DNA of 64,000 nucleotides from Brevundimonas sp. (GCF_019636155.1 NZ_JAHBYB010000004.1:1-64000), one strand, 5' to 3'. Positions 1-10,035 are shown, numbered from the stretch's first letter. Translations and numbers: made by a program. The notes: generated by a model from the sequence alone, not told the origin.

Positions 1-702
1 CTCCACGAAGTCCGAGCCCGAGATGGAGAAGAAGGGCACCCCCGCCTCGCCCGCCACGGCGCGCGCCAGCAGGGTCTTGCCGGTGCCCGGAGGGCCGACC
101 AGCAGCGCCCCCTTGGGAATCTTGCCGCCCAGCCGCTGGAACTTGCCCGGGTCCTTCAGGAAGTCGACCACCTCCTGCAGCTCCTCCTTGGCCTCGTCCA
201 CCCCGGCGACGTCCTCGAAGGTCTTGCGGCCCTTGTGTTCGGTCAGCAGCTTCGCCTTGGACTTGCCGAAGCCCATGGCGCCCCGCGCCCCGCCCTGCAT
301 CTGGCGCATGAAGAAGATCCAGATGGCGACGATGATCAGGATCGGCAGGAACAGGCCGACCAGCCCCATCCACCACGGCTGTTTCACCGTCTTGGCGTCC
401 ACCGACACCCCGGCCTCGTTCAGGCGCAGGGCCAGGGTGGTGTCGCTCAGAGGGGCCACGGCGGTGAAGCGCTTGTCGTCCTTCATCACTCCGGTCACCT
501 GGTCGCCGGCGATGACCACCGACTTGACCTCCCCGGCCTCGGCGCGGCGGATCAGCTCGGAATAGGTGATGGGCGACGGCCGCGCGGCCGCCTGGCCCTT
601 GGCGCCGGGCATGACCGCCCCTCCGCCCTGGGTCATGGCCCCATAGGCCGCCAGCAGGATCAGGATGACGGCGCCCCAGATCGCCAGATTACGCAGGTTC
701 AT
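1..702 (-). CDS. ftsH: ATP-dependent zinc metalloprotease FtsH (N-terminal part, cut by window edge)
   Basis: The 234 visible residues are the N-terminal part of FtsH, the inner-membrane AAA+ protease that degrades misassembled membrane proteins and regulators. A first membrane helix spans about residues 5-22, a periplasmic domain follows, and a second helix spans about 112-131. The AAA module then begins with the [15 protein letters not shown] segment, and Walker A GPPGTGKT lies at 203-210. The catalytic HEXXH and the C-terminus lie outside the window. The ATG overlaps the end of tilS by 14 nt, so the two are translationally linked. This tilS-ftsH order is common in alphaproteobacteria. Confidence 0.97.
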   Translation of the reverse strand, partial: MNLRNLAIWGAVILILLAAYGAMTQGGGAVMPGAKGQAAARPSPITYSELIRRAEAGEVKSVVIAGDQVTGVMKDDKRFTAVAPLSDTTLALRLNEAGVSVDAKTVKQPWWMGLVGLFLPILIIVAIWIFFMRQMQGGARGAMGFGKSKAKLLTEHKGRKTFEDVAGVDEAKEELQEVVDFLKDPGKFQRLGGKIPKGALLVGPPGTGKTLLARAVAGEAGVPFFSISGSDFVE

Positions 703-2041
703 TCTCGTCCTCGGTCGTTCGGCCGCCCAAACGGGGCCGAGCGGTGTCTGTTCGGGACACAGATAGGCGGTCCCGGCCCTTTGCGCCAACCGGCGCGAAA
801 CTCAGATCGGCTTCGTGCGGCGTTTGGTCCAGCGCCATGGCCAGACGTCGCGCCGCCCAGTCGACGACCTGGGCCGCATCGCCTGCAAGAACCGGCCCAT
901 CCGCCCCGTCCCGGAACAGGACGGGCGCGGCCCCGCGCGCGGTCGCCGGCGCGGCGTTCAGCCGTGCGCGATCCGCCGGCGACAGGCCCGCCCGCCGCCC
1001 GGCCGCAGGCCCGATGCGCCAGCCCGGCTGGTCCGTCACCACGCCCAGCCGCCCGTCCCAGACCATCTCCCGGCCGGGGATCAGATCCGCCTCGGCCGCC
1101 GGCCGCCCGGCCCGGCCGTAGTCGCCCGGATCGCGATGCGCCAGCACCTGCCGCCCCTGCGCGACCAGACGCGCCCCGGCCAGGGTGGCCTGGAAGTCCT
1201 CGCCCGCCGCCAGCCGCGCCTTCAGGGCCTCCAGCCGACGCCCGCGCGGCGGCCGATCCCCGCCCCCGGCGCAGACCAGGGTCATGGCCAGGGTCCGCCC
1301 GTCCACATCCCGCTCCAGGGCGAAGACCCCGTCGCCCAGCGGGCGCGGCGCCGGGCCGGGCGGAGAGGCAAGGGCGGAGGCGGGGTCCATGATCGCATCC
1401 CCGTCGCCCAGGGCCCGCCGCGCCCGGCTGCGACCGAACCGAGGGTCGGCGTTGGCCGGGTCCTCGATCCAGTCCAGGCCGCGCGCCCGCAGATGGTCTC
1501 TCAGGCCCTGGCGCGACGCCGCCAGCAGGGGCCGCATCAGCATCAGTCCTCGCCCCTCGGGCCAGGCCGGGGACGGCGACCAGTCGCGCAGCCGTCCGAT
1601 GGTCGTCCCCCGCGCCCGCATCCAGTCCGCCTCGGCCGCGTCGTCGGCCGTGTGGCCGGTCAGGATCACCCGCGCCCCCGCCGCCCGCGCCGCCTGGGCC
1701 AGCAGCCGGTGTCGCGCCATCCGCGCCGCCGCGCTCAGCCCCGTCGCCGGCCTGGGCCCGGTCCAGGTCAGGCCGCGCCAGTCCGCACCCGCCGCCCGCG
1801 CCGCCGCCTCGGCCCTGCGGCTCCAGTCGGCGCTATGGGGGTTCAGTCCGTGATCGACGCTCAGGGCCAGGACACGCCGTCCGCGCCCCCGCGCCCATTC
1901 GCAGGCCAGGTCCAGCAGGGCGATGGAATCCCCGCCGCCCGAAAGGGCCAGGGCCAGGGGCCGGTCGTCGTCCCGGTTTAGCCGCGCGTCCAGGGCCGCT
2001 CGGGCAGCTGCAACGTCCAGATCGGTCAGTTGGCCGGGCAT
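689..2041 (-). CDS. tilS: tRNA(Ile)-lysidine synthase TilS
   Basis: This 450-residue protein is an N-type ATP pyrophosphatase. It attaches lysine to C34 of the CAU-anticodon tRNA-Ile, so that the tRNA reads AUA. The PP-loop SGGGDS is at residues 34-39, followed by VDHGLNPHS and the GHTADDAAE segment typical of the active site. I chose the ATG at 2041 because the protein then begins just before the PP-loop domain and overlaps the cpoB stop by 16 nt. A longer open frame runs upstream of it but lies inside cpoB. The C-terminal region (from about residue 220) is alanine/arginine-rich and less conserved. Confidence 0.95.
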   Translation of the reverse strand: MPGQLTDLDVAAARAALDARLNRDDDRPLALALSGGGDSIALLDLACEWARGRGRRVLALSVDHGLNPHSADWSRRAEAAARAAGADWRGLTWTGPRPATGLSAAARMARHRLLAQAARAAGARVILTGHTADDAAEADWMRARGTTIGRLRDWSPSPAWPEGRGLMLMRPLLAASRQGLRDHLRARGLDWIEDPANADPRFGRSRARRALGDGDAIMDPASALASPPGPAPRPLGDGVFALERDVDGRTLAMTLVCAGGGDRPPRGRRLEALKARLAAGEDFQATLAGARLVAQGRQVLAHRDPGDYGRAGRPAAEADLIPGREMVWDGRLGVVTDQPGWRIGPAAGRRAGLSPADRARLNAAPATARGAAPVLFRDGADGPVLAGDAAQVVDWAARRLAMALDQTPHEADLSFAPVGAKGRDRLSVSRTDTARPRLGGRTTEDENEPA

Positions 2042-2880
2042 CCGGCGCGGCCGCGCAACTGGGTCGCGCGGGTCCGCTGGGGCGCCGTCGCCCCCTGGGC
2101 GTAGCGCCGCTGATATTCGCTCAGGGCCGCGCAGGCCTGGGTCTTGCGGTCGGTGGCGATCAGGGCGTCGGCCAGTTTCAGCGTCGTCTCCCCGGCCCAG
2201 TTGATCGTCGGCCAGCCCTGCAGGGCGGCGGCGTAGACCCGCACCGCGTCGGCCCTCTGGTCGCGCGAGACATAGAGGTCGCCCAGGCGGGAATTGGCCT
2301 CGCGCGCCTGGTTGGTGTCGGGCCAGGTGGCGATCACCGTCTGCAGCGCCCGCTCGCCGCGCGCCGGATCGGTCTCCAGCAGGCGCACCGCCGCGGCGAT
2401 GTCGGTCGGGGCGCCGCCGGTCGGCGAATTGGCCACGATCGGACCGTTCAGCTCGGCCTCGGCCTTGGCCGCGTCCTCCATGACCTTGATGCGCCGGTCG
2501 GCGTCGACCAGACGTCCGCGCAGGGCGGCGTTGTCGCGCTGGGCCTCGTCCAGGCCGAAGGTCAGCCGCTCGACGTCGCCGTTGACCCGCCGCAGGGTGT
2601 CCTCGACATCGGCCAGGCGCCGGTCCATCGAATCCGACCGGGCCTGAAGGGTGATGACCTCGGGGTCCGGCTCGACCAGCACCGGCTGGCCGGCGGCGTT
2701 GCGCTGCATCACCGCCCGCTCCAGCCGCCGCACATTGCGGTCCAGGGTGTCCAGTCGTCGCTTGTCCCACTGGATCGGCTCCATCGGGACGGTCTGGGCC
2801 ACCACGGCGCCGCCGATCAGGGCGACCCCCACGGCGGTGGCGACGGCGGTGCGGGTGGGGCGGGGAAGCTTCAGCGTCAT
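2026..2880 (-). CDS. cpoB: Tol-Pal associated periplasmic protein CpoB (YbgF)
   Basis: This 284-residue exported protein starts with a signal-like segment (about residues 8-26, ending near VVAQT). A coiled-coil stretch of about 35-145 follows, rich in Leu/Arg/Asp heptads. A C-terminal TPR region contains TDIAAAVRLLE, NQAREANSRLGDLY and ETTLKLADALIA. CpoB works with the Tol-Pal system to coordinate outer-membrane constriction with septal peptidoglycan synthesis. It lies downstream of tolQRAB-pal as usual, but a DUF3667 gene is interposed here. The chosen ATG gives a clean signal peptide; the open frame extends further upstream into non-conserved sequence. Confidence 0.9.
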   Translation of the reverse strand: MTLKLPRPTRTAVATAVGVALIGGAVVAQTVPMEPIQWDKRRLDTLDRNVRRLERAVMQRNAAGQPVLVEPDPEVITLQARSDSMDRRLADVEDTLRRVNGDVERLTFGLDEAQRDNAALRGRLVDADRRIKVMEDAAKAEAELNGPIVANSPTGGAPTDIAAAVRLLETDPARGERALQTVIATWPDTNQAREANSRLGDLYVSRDQRADAVRVYAAALQGWPTINWAGETTLKLADALIATDRKTQACAALSEYQRRYAQGATAPQRTRATQLRGRAGCPAN

Positions 2881-2921
2881 AGGGTCACGCTCCCATCGAT
2901 TTGCGGCGGCCGCAAGGCGTC

Positions 2922-4022
2922 TCAGCCGGTCATGCCCAGGGTCACGATCGCCGTGATGAACAGGGCGATGGCGATGGTGCTGAACATCAGCAGCATGAAG
3001 GTCCGCCACAGGGCGGAAGGGACCGACAGCCCATAGGTTCCCTTCAGTTGGGCGAACATGTGCACGGGCGGCCCGAGCAGGACCGCCAGCCCGGCCAGGA
3101 ACCCCAGCGGACCCCACAGGGGCGCGATCAGGGCCGCCGCCGTGAACAGCAGGGACATGGCCGTGATCGAATACAGCACGAAGACGCCGTGGTCGTAGAA
3201 GGTGAAACCCCGCCTCCACAGGAACAGCAGCCCCACGAAGGGGATCGACAGCGGGATCAGCAGGAAGCTGAATTTATAGGCCGTCTGCTGGATCTTGTAG
3301 ACTGCAAGGTCGGGGTTCAGCGCCTTCTTGGTCAGGATCTTGTCCAGCTTCTTGTCGCCGGTATCGATGGTGATCGCCCCGCTGCGGACCGATTCCGACA
3401 TTCGCGCGGTCCAGCCTTCGCCGGCGACCACCGTGGTCTGGCCCGCCGCCTTGGCCGCGCGCAGGCTGGCCAGTTCCCGCTCCAGCGCCGACAGGGCCGC
3501 CTGCTGTCCCACCTGAATTCCGGCCCCGCCCGGAATCTCGGCCAGATCGGCCTGCACCTGGGCCAGCGTCTGGCGCGACCGCTCCAGTTCGGCCGACTTG
3601 GCGGCGATCTGCTGGTCGATCGGAACCTGGGTCTCGCCCCCGCCATGGCCGCCGAACAGGCTGAAGGCGAAGAACATCACGAAGACGGTGAACAGGAACA
3701 TCGCCAGGGGCGACACATAACGGGTCCGCCGCCCCTCGATCCACTCGCGCGTCAACCGTCCCGGATTCAGGATCAGCAGCGGCAGGGTGCGCCAGATGCG
3801 GCCGTCGAAATGCACCACCCCGTGCAGCACCTCTTCGGCCAGGTGCAGCAGGGTGCGATGCACATGGGCCGGCTGGCCGCAGTTGGCGCAGAAATTCCCC
3901 TCGACCGGGGCGCCGCAGTCCGAACAGTCGCCGTGGGGTTCGCCGGCATGGCCGCCGGGCCGCTCCAGGGCGCCGGCGATCAGGCCCGCCGTGGCCGCCC
4001 CGCCCGCTGCGTCGATGTCCAT
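2922..4022 (-). CDS. DUF3667 family membrane protein with N-terminal zinc ribbon
   Basis: This 366-residue protein begins with a short tail and a zinc ribbon of two CxxC knuckles (C33, C36, C45, C48; CSDCG and CANCGQ). Next comes the DUF3667-type block around HVHRTLLHLAEEVLHG and TLPLLILNPGRLTREWI. A first membrane helix (about 122-143) is followed by a long soluble stretch of alternating charged residues, probably coiled coil (about 155-200). At least four hydrophobic helices lie between about 245 and 366. The function is unknown. It sits between pal and cpoB, 41 nt before cpoB, and is separated from pal by a terminator, so it is probably transcribed from its own promoter with cpoB-tilS-ftsH. 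Confidence 0.8.
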   Translation of the reverse strand: MDIDAAGGAATAGLIAGALERPGGHAGEPHGDCSDCGAPVEGNFCANCGQPAHVHRTLLHLAEEVLHGVVHFDGRIWRTLPLLILNPGRLTREWIEGRRTRYVSPLAMFLFTVFVMFFAFSLFGGHGGGETQVPIDQQIAAKSAELERSRQTLAQVQADLAEIPGGAGIQVGQQAALSALERELASLRAAKAAGQTTVVAGEGWTARMSESVRSGAITIDTGDKKLDKILTKKALNPDLAVYKIQQTAYKFSFLLIPLSIPFVGLLFLWRRGFTFYDHGVFVLYSITAMSLLFTAAALIAPLWGPLGFLAGLAVLLGPPVHMFAQLKGTYGLSVPSALWRTFMLLMFSTIAIALFITAIVTLGMTG

Positions 4023-4134
4023 GGCCGCGATCCCCGTCGGCGCCGCACCCCGGACGCCCGCCGCGGGTCAAACCGCAAAAGCGCGATCCGGGCAAATGAA
4101 AATCGGCCGCAAGGCCGGCGGCCAGAACGAAAAA

Positions 4135-4171
4135 CGGGAAGGCGACCCTTTGGGGGATCGTCGCCTTCCCG
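4135..4171 (-). terminator. Rho-independent terminator after pal
   Basis: A perfect 11-bp inverted repeat (arms 4135-4145 and 4161-4171) with a 15-nt loop is followed, on the minus strand, by TTTTTCGTT. It lies 40 nt past the pal stop, so it should end the tol-pal transcript and isolate it from the DUF3667-cpoB-tilS-ftsH group. A second near-perfect GC palindrome (4182-4200) lies between it and the pal stop. Confidence 0.88.
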
Positions 4172-4210
4172 CCTCGTTTCATCCCCGGCGTCGCCGGGGA
4201 CGGGTCGTGG

Positions 4211-4765
4211 TCAGCGCGGGGCGCCCGAGACGATGGCCGTATGGGCGTTGCGGTTGCGGGCCCAGGCGTCCTCGTTCGATCCCTCGGCGATCGGCCGTTC
4301 CTTGCCATAGCTGATGGTGTCGATCCGCCCCGGCGAGATGCCGCGGTCGATCAGCAGGTTGCGCACCGACTCCGCGCGCCTCGCCCCCAGGGCCAGGTTG
4401 TATTCGCGCGTGCCGCGTTCGTCGGCGTTGCCCTCGATGCGGATGCGGACCTGCGGATAGCGGTTCAGCCAGGCGGCCTGGGCGTCCAGGCGCGGGAAGG
4501 CGTCCGAACGGACCTGATAGCTGTCCAGGTCGAAATAGACCCGGTCGCCGACATTGACGACGAAGTCCTGTTCCGAGCCGGGCTGGACGCCGCCGATGGT
4601 TCCGCCGCTGACGTCTCCGGTCGGGGCGCGGCCCTGGTCGGGACCGGGCGCGGTCGTCCCGCCGGGCGTCGCGGTGTCCACCGCCGGCCGGCGCGGGGTG
4701 CAGGCGGCGACGGCGATGACGGCGAGGCTCACCGCCGACAGGCGAACCAGGGTCTTGGCGTTCAT
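4211..4765 (-). CDS. pal: Peptidoglycan-associated lipoprotein Pal
   Basis: This 184-residue outer-membrane lipoprotein has a lipobox ending in VAAC, so lipidation would be at C22. A Pro/Gly/Thr-rich linker follows. The C-terminal OmpA-like domain contains VYFDLDSYQV, IEGNADERGTREYNLALGARRAESVRN and ISYGKERP, the peptidoglycan-binding motifs. Pal anchors the outer membrane to the cell wall and is pulled to the division site by TolQRAB. It lies 116 nt downstream of tolB and ends before a strong terminator. Confidence 0.97.
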   Translation of the reverse strand: MNAKTLVRLSAVSLAVIAVAACTPRRPAVDTATPGGTTAPGPDQGRAPTGDVSGGTIGGVQPGSEQDFVVNVGDRVYFDLDSYQVRSDAFPRLDAQAAWLNRYPQVRIRIEGNADERGTREYNLALGARRAESVRNLLIDRGISPGRIDTISYGKERPIAEGSNEDAWARNRNAHTAIVSGAPR

Positions 4766-4881
4766 GGGGTCGTCTCCTCCAGAGGGGGCGAAAGCTTTGC
4801 GTTATTCAGCTTGCTATCTGCGGCCGGATTGCGGCGCCAGACGCGATAACGCACAGTTGACCCGTAAGGCTCCGCAGCGCC

Positions 4882-6252
4882 TCAGCTGGGACAGCTGTCG
4901 GCGCCCTGGTTCAGGCCCAGGTTGGCCGGCGGGGCGTCCAGCAGGGGCGACCAGGCCGGGTCCGACCCCCGCCCCTCATAGCCGGCCTGGCCCACCACCC
5001 GGCCGGACAGGTCCACGGTCCACAGCCGGGTGTCGCCGCCCCGCGTCTGGCGCGCGAACATGATGTAGCGGCCGTTCGGGGCCCAGGACGGGCCCTCTTC
5101 GAAATAGCTGGACGACAGGATGCGCTCGCCCCCGCCGGATGCGTTCATCACCCCGATGTGGAACTGGCCGCCCGACTGTTTGGTGAAGGCGATCAGGTCG
5201 CCGCGCGGGCTCCACGACGGGGCGGTGTACAGGCCGCCGCCGCGCGACACCGCCCGCTGGCCCGAGCCGTCGGCCCGCATGACATAGATGCGCGCGCTGC
5301 CCGACCGGTCCGAGGTGAAGGCGATCATCGACCCGTCTGGGCTGAAGCTGGGCGAGGTGTCGATGCCCGGATCGCTGGTCAGGCGCGACAGCTGCCGCGT
5401 CCGCAGGTTCATCACATAGATGTCGGTGTTGCCGCCGCGAATGATCGAGAAGGCGACCCTGGACCCGTCGTTGGAAAAGCGCGGCGCCAGGACCTGGCCG
5501 TCGAACTCGCCCAGGCTTTCGCGTCGCCCGGTGGTCAGGTTGTAGAGATAGATGCGGCTGTAGTCCCGGCCCAGCGCCACATAGGTGATCTCGTCGGGGC
5601 TGGAGGCCGAGAAGCGGGGCGACATGATCACCTCGTCGCCCTGGGTCAGATAGACGGGGTTGTAGCCGTCCTGGTCGACGATCGCGAGCCGGCTCAGCTT
5701 GTTCAGCTGGGTGCCGCTCTCGGCCACATAGATGACCCGGGTGTCGAAGAAGCCGCTCTCGCCGGTCATGCGCTGATAGACGACGTCGGCGATCTTGTGC
5801 GCGATCCGCCGCCACTGTTCCGGCGTGGCGGTGAACTGATAGCTGACCAGCTGGCACTGGCGATAGGGGTCGTACAGACGGAAGCCCACGTCGTTGCGGC
5901 CGTCCGGGCGCGGGGTGACGCTGCCGTACAGCACCGCCTGGGCGCCGATGGCCGTCCACTGGGCGAAATTGGGCGCATTGGCCACGGTCAGGCCGGTCTC
6001 GATGAAGCTGGCGGGGTTCAGAGGCTCGAAGAAGCCCGACCGCCTCAGATCGCCCGACACCACCCCCGCGATCTCGGCCCCGTACTGGCCGCTGAAGGGG
6101 GCGATGGCGATCTGAAGGGGACGCAGCACGCCCTGATCGATATCGACCTCGATTGGACCCTGTTGCTGGGCTGGCGCGGGCTGGGTCTGGGCCGCGGCGG
6201 CGGATGTCACGGCCAAGGCTGCGACAGAGGCCAGGAGCAGTTTCAGACGCAT
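4882..6252 (-). CDS. tolB: Tol-Pal system protein TolB
   Basis: This 456-residue periplasmic protein has a signal peptide (about residues 1-21, cut near AAAAQ). Its N-terminal domain contains GVLRPLQIAIAPF. The C-terminal beta-propeller is built from repeated PD40-type blades, recognisable as FSNDGSRVAFS, FSPDGSMIAFTSD, WSPRGDLIAFT and WAPNGRYIMFA. TolB binds Pal and links it to TolA in the inner membrane. The length is typical. It sits between tolA and pal in the conserved order. Confidence 0.97.
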   Translation of the reverse strand: MRLKLLLASVAALAVTSAAAAQTQPAPAQQQGPIEVDIDQGVLRPLQIAIAPFSGQYGAEIAGVVSGDLRRSGFFEPLNPASFIETGLTVANAPNFAQWTAIGAQAVLYGSVTPRPDGRNDVGFRLYDPYRQCQLVSYQFTATPEQWRRIAHKIADVVYQRMTGESGFFDTRVIYVAESGTQLNKLSRLAIVDQDGYNPVYLTQGDEVIMSPRFSASSPDEITYVALGRDYSRIYLYNLTTGRRESLGEFDGQVLAPRFSNDGSRVAFSIIRGGNTDIYVMNLRTRQLSRLTSDPGIDTSPSFSPDGSMIAFTSDRSGSARIYVMRADGSGQRAVSRGGGLYTAPSWSPRGDLIAFTKQSGGQFHIGVMNASGGGERILSSSYFEEGPSWAPNGRYIMFARQTRGGDTRLWTVDLSGRVVGQAGYEGRGSDPAWSPLLDAPPANLGLNQGADSCPS

Positions 6253-6375
6253 GATAAATCCCTGCGAGGCGAAGACCCTGCCCGGTCCTTATCGCGGGAC
6301 CGGTTTACAAAAACCAGCATCGCGCCGAATGGGGCGACTTTGGGGTCGCATGCCGCGCAGGCGATCACGCCGGCG

Positions 6376-7221
6376 TCAGCGATTCCGGCAGGCGCGCTCG
6401 GTGTTGAAGGACGGCCGATAGGCGCCGCCCTCGAAGCCGTCGGGCACGTCGAACGGCGCGGCGGCCCGCATGGCGCGCAGGGCCTCGTCGGCCGCCGCCC
6501 GATACACCGGGTCGGAGCGCGGATTGACCAGGGTCGGGCCCGAGGTGATCCGCCCTGTCGCTGACAGCGTCACGTCCATCTGGATTCTCAGGTCGTCGCC
6601 GCCCGGCATGCTGCAGGCGATGAAGACGTTCCAGTGGCTGTAGACCTGATTGAAGATGGCCGTGATCTGCGGCCCCGTCGCCTGGGGCGCGGCGCCGCGG
6701 CCCTGCTGGCCGGCGGCGGGGCGGCCGCGGTTCTGGGTCGGGCGCGGCGGTCCGGCCAGGGCGTCCAGGTCCAGTGAGGGTTCGGGACGCGGCGCCGTGC
6801 GCGGCGGCGTCGGATTGGGGCGCGGCGGGGTCGGCGGGGTCTTGGTCGCGGCCGGCGGGGTCCGGGCCGGCGGCGTCGGCCGGGGCGGCTGGGCCGGGGC
6901 CTTTTCGGCCGGACGCGGCGTGGGGGCGGGCGGCGGCGGGGTCGGCGCAGGCTGGGGCGCGGGCGGGGTTGGCTCCACCGCCTCGGGCGGCGGGGCCGCG
7001 GCGCCGTCCTCGTCGGTCGGGGTCTCCATCGGATTGTCGGCCGCGGCGGCCTCGATCACCTGGTCCGAGACGATGGACACCGGCACGGCGGCGACCAGGG
7101 GCCGGATCTCGCGCGCCGGCTGAAGACCGCTCAGGAACAGCAGTCCGGCCACGCCGACGTGCAGAACCACGGCCGCCCCGACGGCGGGCCACAGCGAATC
7201 CCGGCGCGACGCGGCGGCCAT
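6376..7221 (-). CDS. tolA: Cell envelope protein TolA (TonB-type C-terminal domain)
   Basis: This 281-residue protein has one N-terminal membrane helix (about residues 10-30). A long Pro/Ala/Thr-rich linker rather than the Ala/Lys helix of enterobacterial TolA then spans about 70-170. The C-terminal domain (about 180-281) ends in [18 protein letters not shown], typical of the TolA/TonB energy-transducing fold. It should span the periplasm and pass proton-motive force from TolQR to TolB-Pal. The ATG lies 1 nt after the tolR stop. Identity rests on the domain architecture together with position in the tol operon. Confidence 0.9.
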   Translation of the reverse strand: MAAASRRDSLWPAVGAAVVLHVGVAGLLFLSGLQPAREIRPLVAAVPVSIVSDQVIEAAAADNPMETPTDEDGAAAPPPEAVEPTPPAPQPAPTPPPPAPTPRPAEKAPAQPPRPTPPARTPPAATKTPPTPPRPNPTPPRTAPRPEPSLDLDALAGPPRPTQNRGRPAAGQQGRGAAPQATGPQITAIFNQVYSHWNVFIACSMPGGDDLRIQMDVTLSATGRITSGPTLVNPRSDPVYRAAADEALRAMRAAAPFDVPDGFEGGAYRPSFNTERACRNR

Positions 7222-7222
7222 C

Positions 7223-7726
7223 TCAGCCTCCGGTCGGCGCTTCGGCGGCCGCGACGGCGGCCATGCGGGCGGCGTCCGGCGCCGTGTCGGTGATCAGGTT
7301 CAGCTTGGTGAAGCCCCCGGCCGACAGCCGCGCCATCACCCGGGCCACGGCCTGATAGGGCGCCCGGCCGTCGGCGCGCACGAAGACCGGCCGCTCGGTC
7401 GCCGGCGCCGATCCGTCCGCGGCCTCGCCGCCCAGCCGCTGCAGCAGCTGTTCATAGGCCACCTCGCCCTCGCCGACGAAGATGCGGCCGTCGCGGTCGA
7501 TCGACACGCTCAGCGGCTCATTGTTGGTCTCGACCGCGCTGGCCTCGGTCTTGGGCAGTTCCACCGGAACCCCCACCGTCAGCAGCGGCGCCGAGATCAT
7601 GAAGATGATCAGCAGCACCAGCATCACGTCCACCAGGGGGGTGACGTTGATCTCGCTCAGCGGACGCCGGCGCGCCCGCCTGCGGCCCCGCACATGGCCG
7701 CCGCCGCCTGCTCCGCCCAGGGCCAT
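7223..7726 (-). CDS. tolR: Tol-Pal system protein TolR (ExbD family)
   Basis: This 167-residue protein has a glycine/arginine-rich cytoplasmic start, then the ExbD/TolR signature [19 protein letters not shown]. The conserved membrane aspartate is D33, within one helix of about 30-50. A periplasmic domain follows, with [13 protein letters not shown] and [19 protein letters not shown]. It forms the proton channel with TolQ. It starts 3 nt after the tolQ stop and ends 1 nt before tolA, a tight translational unit. Confidence 0.96.
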   Translation of the reverse strand: MALGGAGGGGHVRGRRRARRRPLSEINVTPLVDVMLVLLIIFMISAPLLTVGVPVELPKTEASAVETNNEPLSVSIDRDGRIFVGEGEVAYEQLLQRLGGEAADGSAPATERPVFVRADGRAPYQAVARVMARLSAGGFTKLNLITDTAPDAARMAAVAAAEAPTGG

Positions 7727-7729
7727 GGC

Positions 7730-8473
7730 TCAGAAGCCCCGGCGTTCGGGCTGCGGTGTCGGGGCGGGGGCCGGCGCCGACGGGGCGCCCAGACGCCGCG
7801 CCACGGCCGCCTGCAGGTCGTCGGCGAAGCTCTCCAGCCGGCCGGTGAACTTGCCCGCGTCGATCGAGAATTTGTTGTAGGCGATATAGGCCGGGATGGC
7901 CGCCGCCAGGCCGATGGCCGTGGCGAACAGGGCCTCGGCGATGGCCGGGGCCACCGTGGTCAGGTTGGTGTTCCCCGCCGCTGCGATGCGGCCGAAGGCG
8001 TTCATGATGCCCCACACCGTCCCGAACAGGCCGATGAAGGGCGAGGCGGTGGCCACGACCGACAGCACCCCCAGTCCGTTCTCGATCCTCTGGCTCTCGC
8101 GCGCGATCAGACTGTCCAGCCCCCGGTCGATCCGCGCCATCAGCAGGTCCGACTGGTGTTCGTTCAGGGCCCCGCGCGCCCGCGCCTCGCGCCATTCACC
8201 CAGGGCGATCACCAGCATGCGCGGCAGGGCGTGGGCCGGCTCCGGCCCGGCCTGGGCGGCGATGTCCTCCAGCGACCGGCCCGATCCCACCGCCCGTTCG
8301 AAGGCGTCGGCCTGGCGGTTCAGGGTCGAGAAGCGGGCCGCCTTGTCGATGATCACGGCCCAGGACCAGATGGAGGCGGCGGCCAGGCCGGCCATCACGA
8401 CCTTGACCACCCAGTCGGCGGTCATGAACAGCTCGACGGGGTTCAGCATGGCGGCGTCGGCGGGCGTGGTCAT
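7730..8473 (-). CDS. tolQ: Tol-Pal system protein TolQ (ExbB family)
   Basis: This 247-residue inner-membrane protein has three membrane segments (about 18-38, 135-160 and 165-190). It carries the MotA/TolQ/ExbB signature [25 protein letters not shown]. It forms the proton-conducting motor with TolR. I chose the ATG at 8473 because AGGA lies about 8 nt upstream and the protein then starts as its homologues do. The open frame could extend 31 codons further, but that segment is basic and unlike TolQ. Confidence 0.96.
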   Translation of the reverse strand: MTTPADAAMLNPVELFMTADWVVKVVMAGLAAASIWSWAVIIDKAARFSTLNRQADAFERAVGSGRSLEDIAAQAGPEPAHALPRMLVIALGEWREARARGALNEHQSDLLMARIDRGLDSLIARESQRIENGLGVLSVVATASPFIGLFGTVWGIMNAFGRIAAAGNTNLTTVAPAIAEALFATAIGLAAAIPAYIAYNKFSIDAGKFTGRLESFADDLQAAVARRLGAPSAPAPAPTPQPERRGF

Positions 8474-8572
8474 CAAACGGTCCTGCGGCGAGAATCGATC
8501 CGATACCGCCGGTGCGGCGTGGCGGTTGTATGGCGCCGGTCTAGCCTTGCGCCGGGGCTTCGTCACGCCCCT

Positions 8573-8587
8573 GCGCCTGACAGGCGC
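8573..8587. other. 15-bp GC palindrome between ybgC and tolQ
   Basis: GCGCCTG-A-CAGGCGC is a perfect inverted repeat 9 nt downstream of the ybgC stop in the 123-nt gap before tolQ. No T-run follows, so it may be an mRNA hairpin that tunes processing or read-through rather than a true terminator. Confidence 0.35.
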
Positions 8588-8596
8588 GTGAACGGC

Positions 8597-9046
8597 TCAG
8601 CCTTCGCATTCCAGCCACGGCCGCACCTTGTCCAGAAGCGCCTGCGTCGGGCGCCGGGGCCGCCCGTCCGGATGGATGCAGACCGCCGTCACAGCCGCGG
8701 CGCACAGCACTTCGTCCCCGCGCGTGACCGTCTGATCGATCATCAGGCGGGGCCCCCTGATCCTCTGGTACAGGGTCCGCACCACCAGGGCGTCGTCGAT
8801 GCGCGCGGGCTTGAGGAATTTCACCGCCATCTCGGCCACCACGAAGGCCAGGGGCTGGTCGCCCTCCAGCAATTCCGCATGCCCCACCCCCGCCGCGCGC
8901 AGGAAGTCCGACCGCCCGCGCTCGAAATAGCGGATGTAGTTGGCGTGATAGACCAAGCCGGTGAAATCGGTGTCCTCGTAATAGACCCGCACGGGCAGGC
9001 GATGCTCCCGGCCCTCGAAACGGCCGGCGGTGGGCAGGTCGGTCAT
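8597..9046 (-). CDS. ybgC: Tol-Pal associated acyl-CoA thioesterase YbgC
   Basis: This 149-residue single hot-dog domain protein has the 4HBT active-site segment [21 protein letters not shown] (catalytic aspartate among D25/D27). YbgC hydrolyses acyl-CoA thioesters and is coupled to phospholipid metabolism. It is the usual first gene of the tol-pal cluster. It is followed by tolQ after 123 nt and preceded by an unrelated small membrane protein gene at 18 nt. Confidence 0.93.
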   Translation of the reverse strand: MTDLPTAGRFEGREHRLPVRVYYEDTDFTGLVYHANYIRYFERGRSDFLRAAGVGHAELLEGDQPLAFVVAEMAVKFLKPARIDDALVVRTLYQRIRGPRLMIDQTVTRGDEVLCAAAVTAVCIHPDGRPRRPTQALLDKVRPWLECEG

Positions 9047-9064
9047 GGCGTCGTCCGCACGGGG

Positions 9065-9565
9065 TCAGGGCTCGCGCGGCGTCTCGACCTCCCGCGCGTC
9101 CAGGGTCTGTATCAGAAACCGGACCAGAAAGTCGTGCTCACCGGCCGCCACGGCCCGGCCGACCGCATAGACCAGGCCCAGGCCGAACGCCCCGACCAGC
9201 GCCGCCAGCAAGGGCAGGGGCGAGCCCTCGCCCAGCTCATGGCGCATGGCGACGGCCAGGCCGATCAGCAGGGCGCTCATCCCGATCAGCAGGCCGCGCC
9301 CGACCGCCCCGATGTCCGACACCGCGTGCAGGATCAGACCCCGCCCCTCGGCCTCGTCGCGCGGCTCCAGCACCAGCCCCATCCGCGTCTGGAAGGCGTT
9401 ATGCATCCGTCGCCGCTGATACAGGGCCGCGGTGAACGGCCCGACGCGGCCCCGCACCGGACGTCTCCCCCTCGGGTCGAAGGGCGAATCAATCGCCGCC
9501 ATCAGTCGCCTGCGGGCGGTCTCCAGGTCCAGGTCGCAGATCAGGGTGGCGCGGCGCGGGCTCAT
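9065..9565 (-). CDS. Hypothetical two-helix membrane protein
   Basis: This 166-residue protein is of unknown function. The first about 90 residues are soluble and arginine-rich, with [14 protein letters not shown] and [16 protein letters not shown]. Two adjacent hydrophobic segments follow (about 92-112 and 118-140), then a short charged tail. It could be a small inner-membrane protein with a PH-like or YcxB-like cytoplasmic domain, but I recognise no family with certainty. It lies 18 nt upstream of ybgC on the same strand and is probably cotranscribed with it. Confidence 0.65.
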   Translation of the reverse strand: MSPRRATLICDLDLETARRRLMAAIDSPFDPRGRRPVRGRVGPFTAALYQRRRMHNAFQTRMGLVLEPRDEAEGRGLILHAVSDIGAVGRGLLIGMSALLIGLAVAMRHELGEGSPLPLLAALVGAFGLGLVYAVGRAVAAGEHDFLVRFLIQTLDAREVETPREP

Positions 9566-9656
9566 GCGCCTCAGCAGAGCGGCCCGCCGACCCCGACGCC
9601 ACTGACGGAACCCTTCCGCCGGTCCCGCATGAGTCCCGGCCGGCCCCGCGCCCCGC

Positions 9657-10031
9657 TCATCCGGCCGGCGCCGGCCGCCGGGCGAAGCCGGGGCAATAGC
9701 GGTCGCGTGTCTCGGCGAACTCGCGCGGCAGGGGATCGTCGCCGAACAATATCCTCTGCGGTCGCGAGACGAAGGCCACCGCCGGCTGGCCCCGGCCGCG
9801 CGCGGCGTATCCGCACGACACCGGCCCCACCCCCGCCTCGATATAGCGGACCTCGGCCCTGCGCCCCAGTTCGGTGCGGACCTGGCGCAGGGACCGCTCG
9901 GCCGCCGTCTCGGTGTGGCGGCCCAGGGCTCCGTCGCCCATCAGCCGCCAGGCCCCGAAGGCCCCGGCCGCGATCACCGCCAGGGCCAGCAGCACCGGCC
10001 AGACGATCCGTCCCGGCGCGCCGCGCCGCAC
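9657..10031 (-). CDS. Hypothetical membrane-anchored small protein
   Basis: This 124-residue protein of unknown function has one N-terminal membrane helix (about residues 10-30). A presumably periplasmic domain follows, carrying two cysteines (in VSCGYAARG and RYCPGFA) that could form a disulfide. It begins 4 nt after the stop of the secreted hydrolase gene upstream, suggesting cotranscription. I recognise no family. Confidence 0.6.
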   Translation of the reverse strand: MRRGAPGRIVWPVLLALAVIAAGAFGAWRLMGDGALGRHTETAAERSLRQVRTELGRRAEVRYIEAGVGPVSCGYAARGRGQPAVAFVSRPQRILFGDDPLPREFAETRDRYCPGFARRPAPAG

Positions 10032-10035
10032 GGCC

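Noticed and set aside
689-2770. Long 693-residue frame covering tilS and half of cpoB
   Set aside because: Only the part from 2041 downwards matches TilS; the upstream part is an out-of-frame reading of cpoB with no domain.
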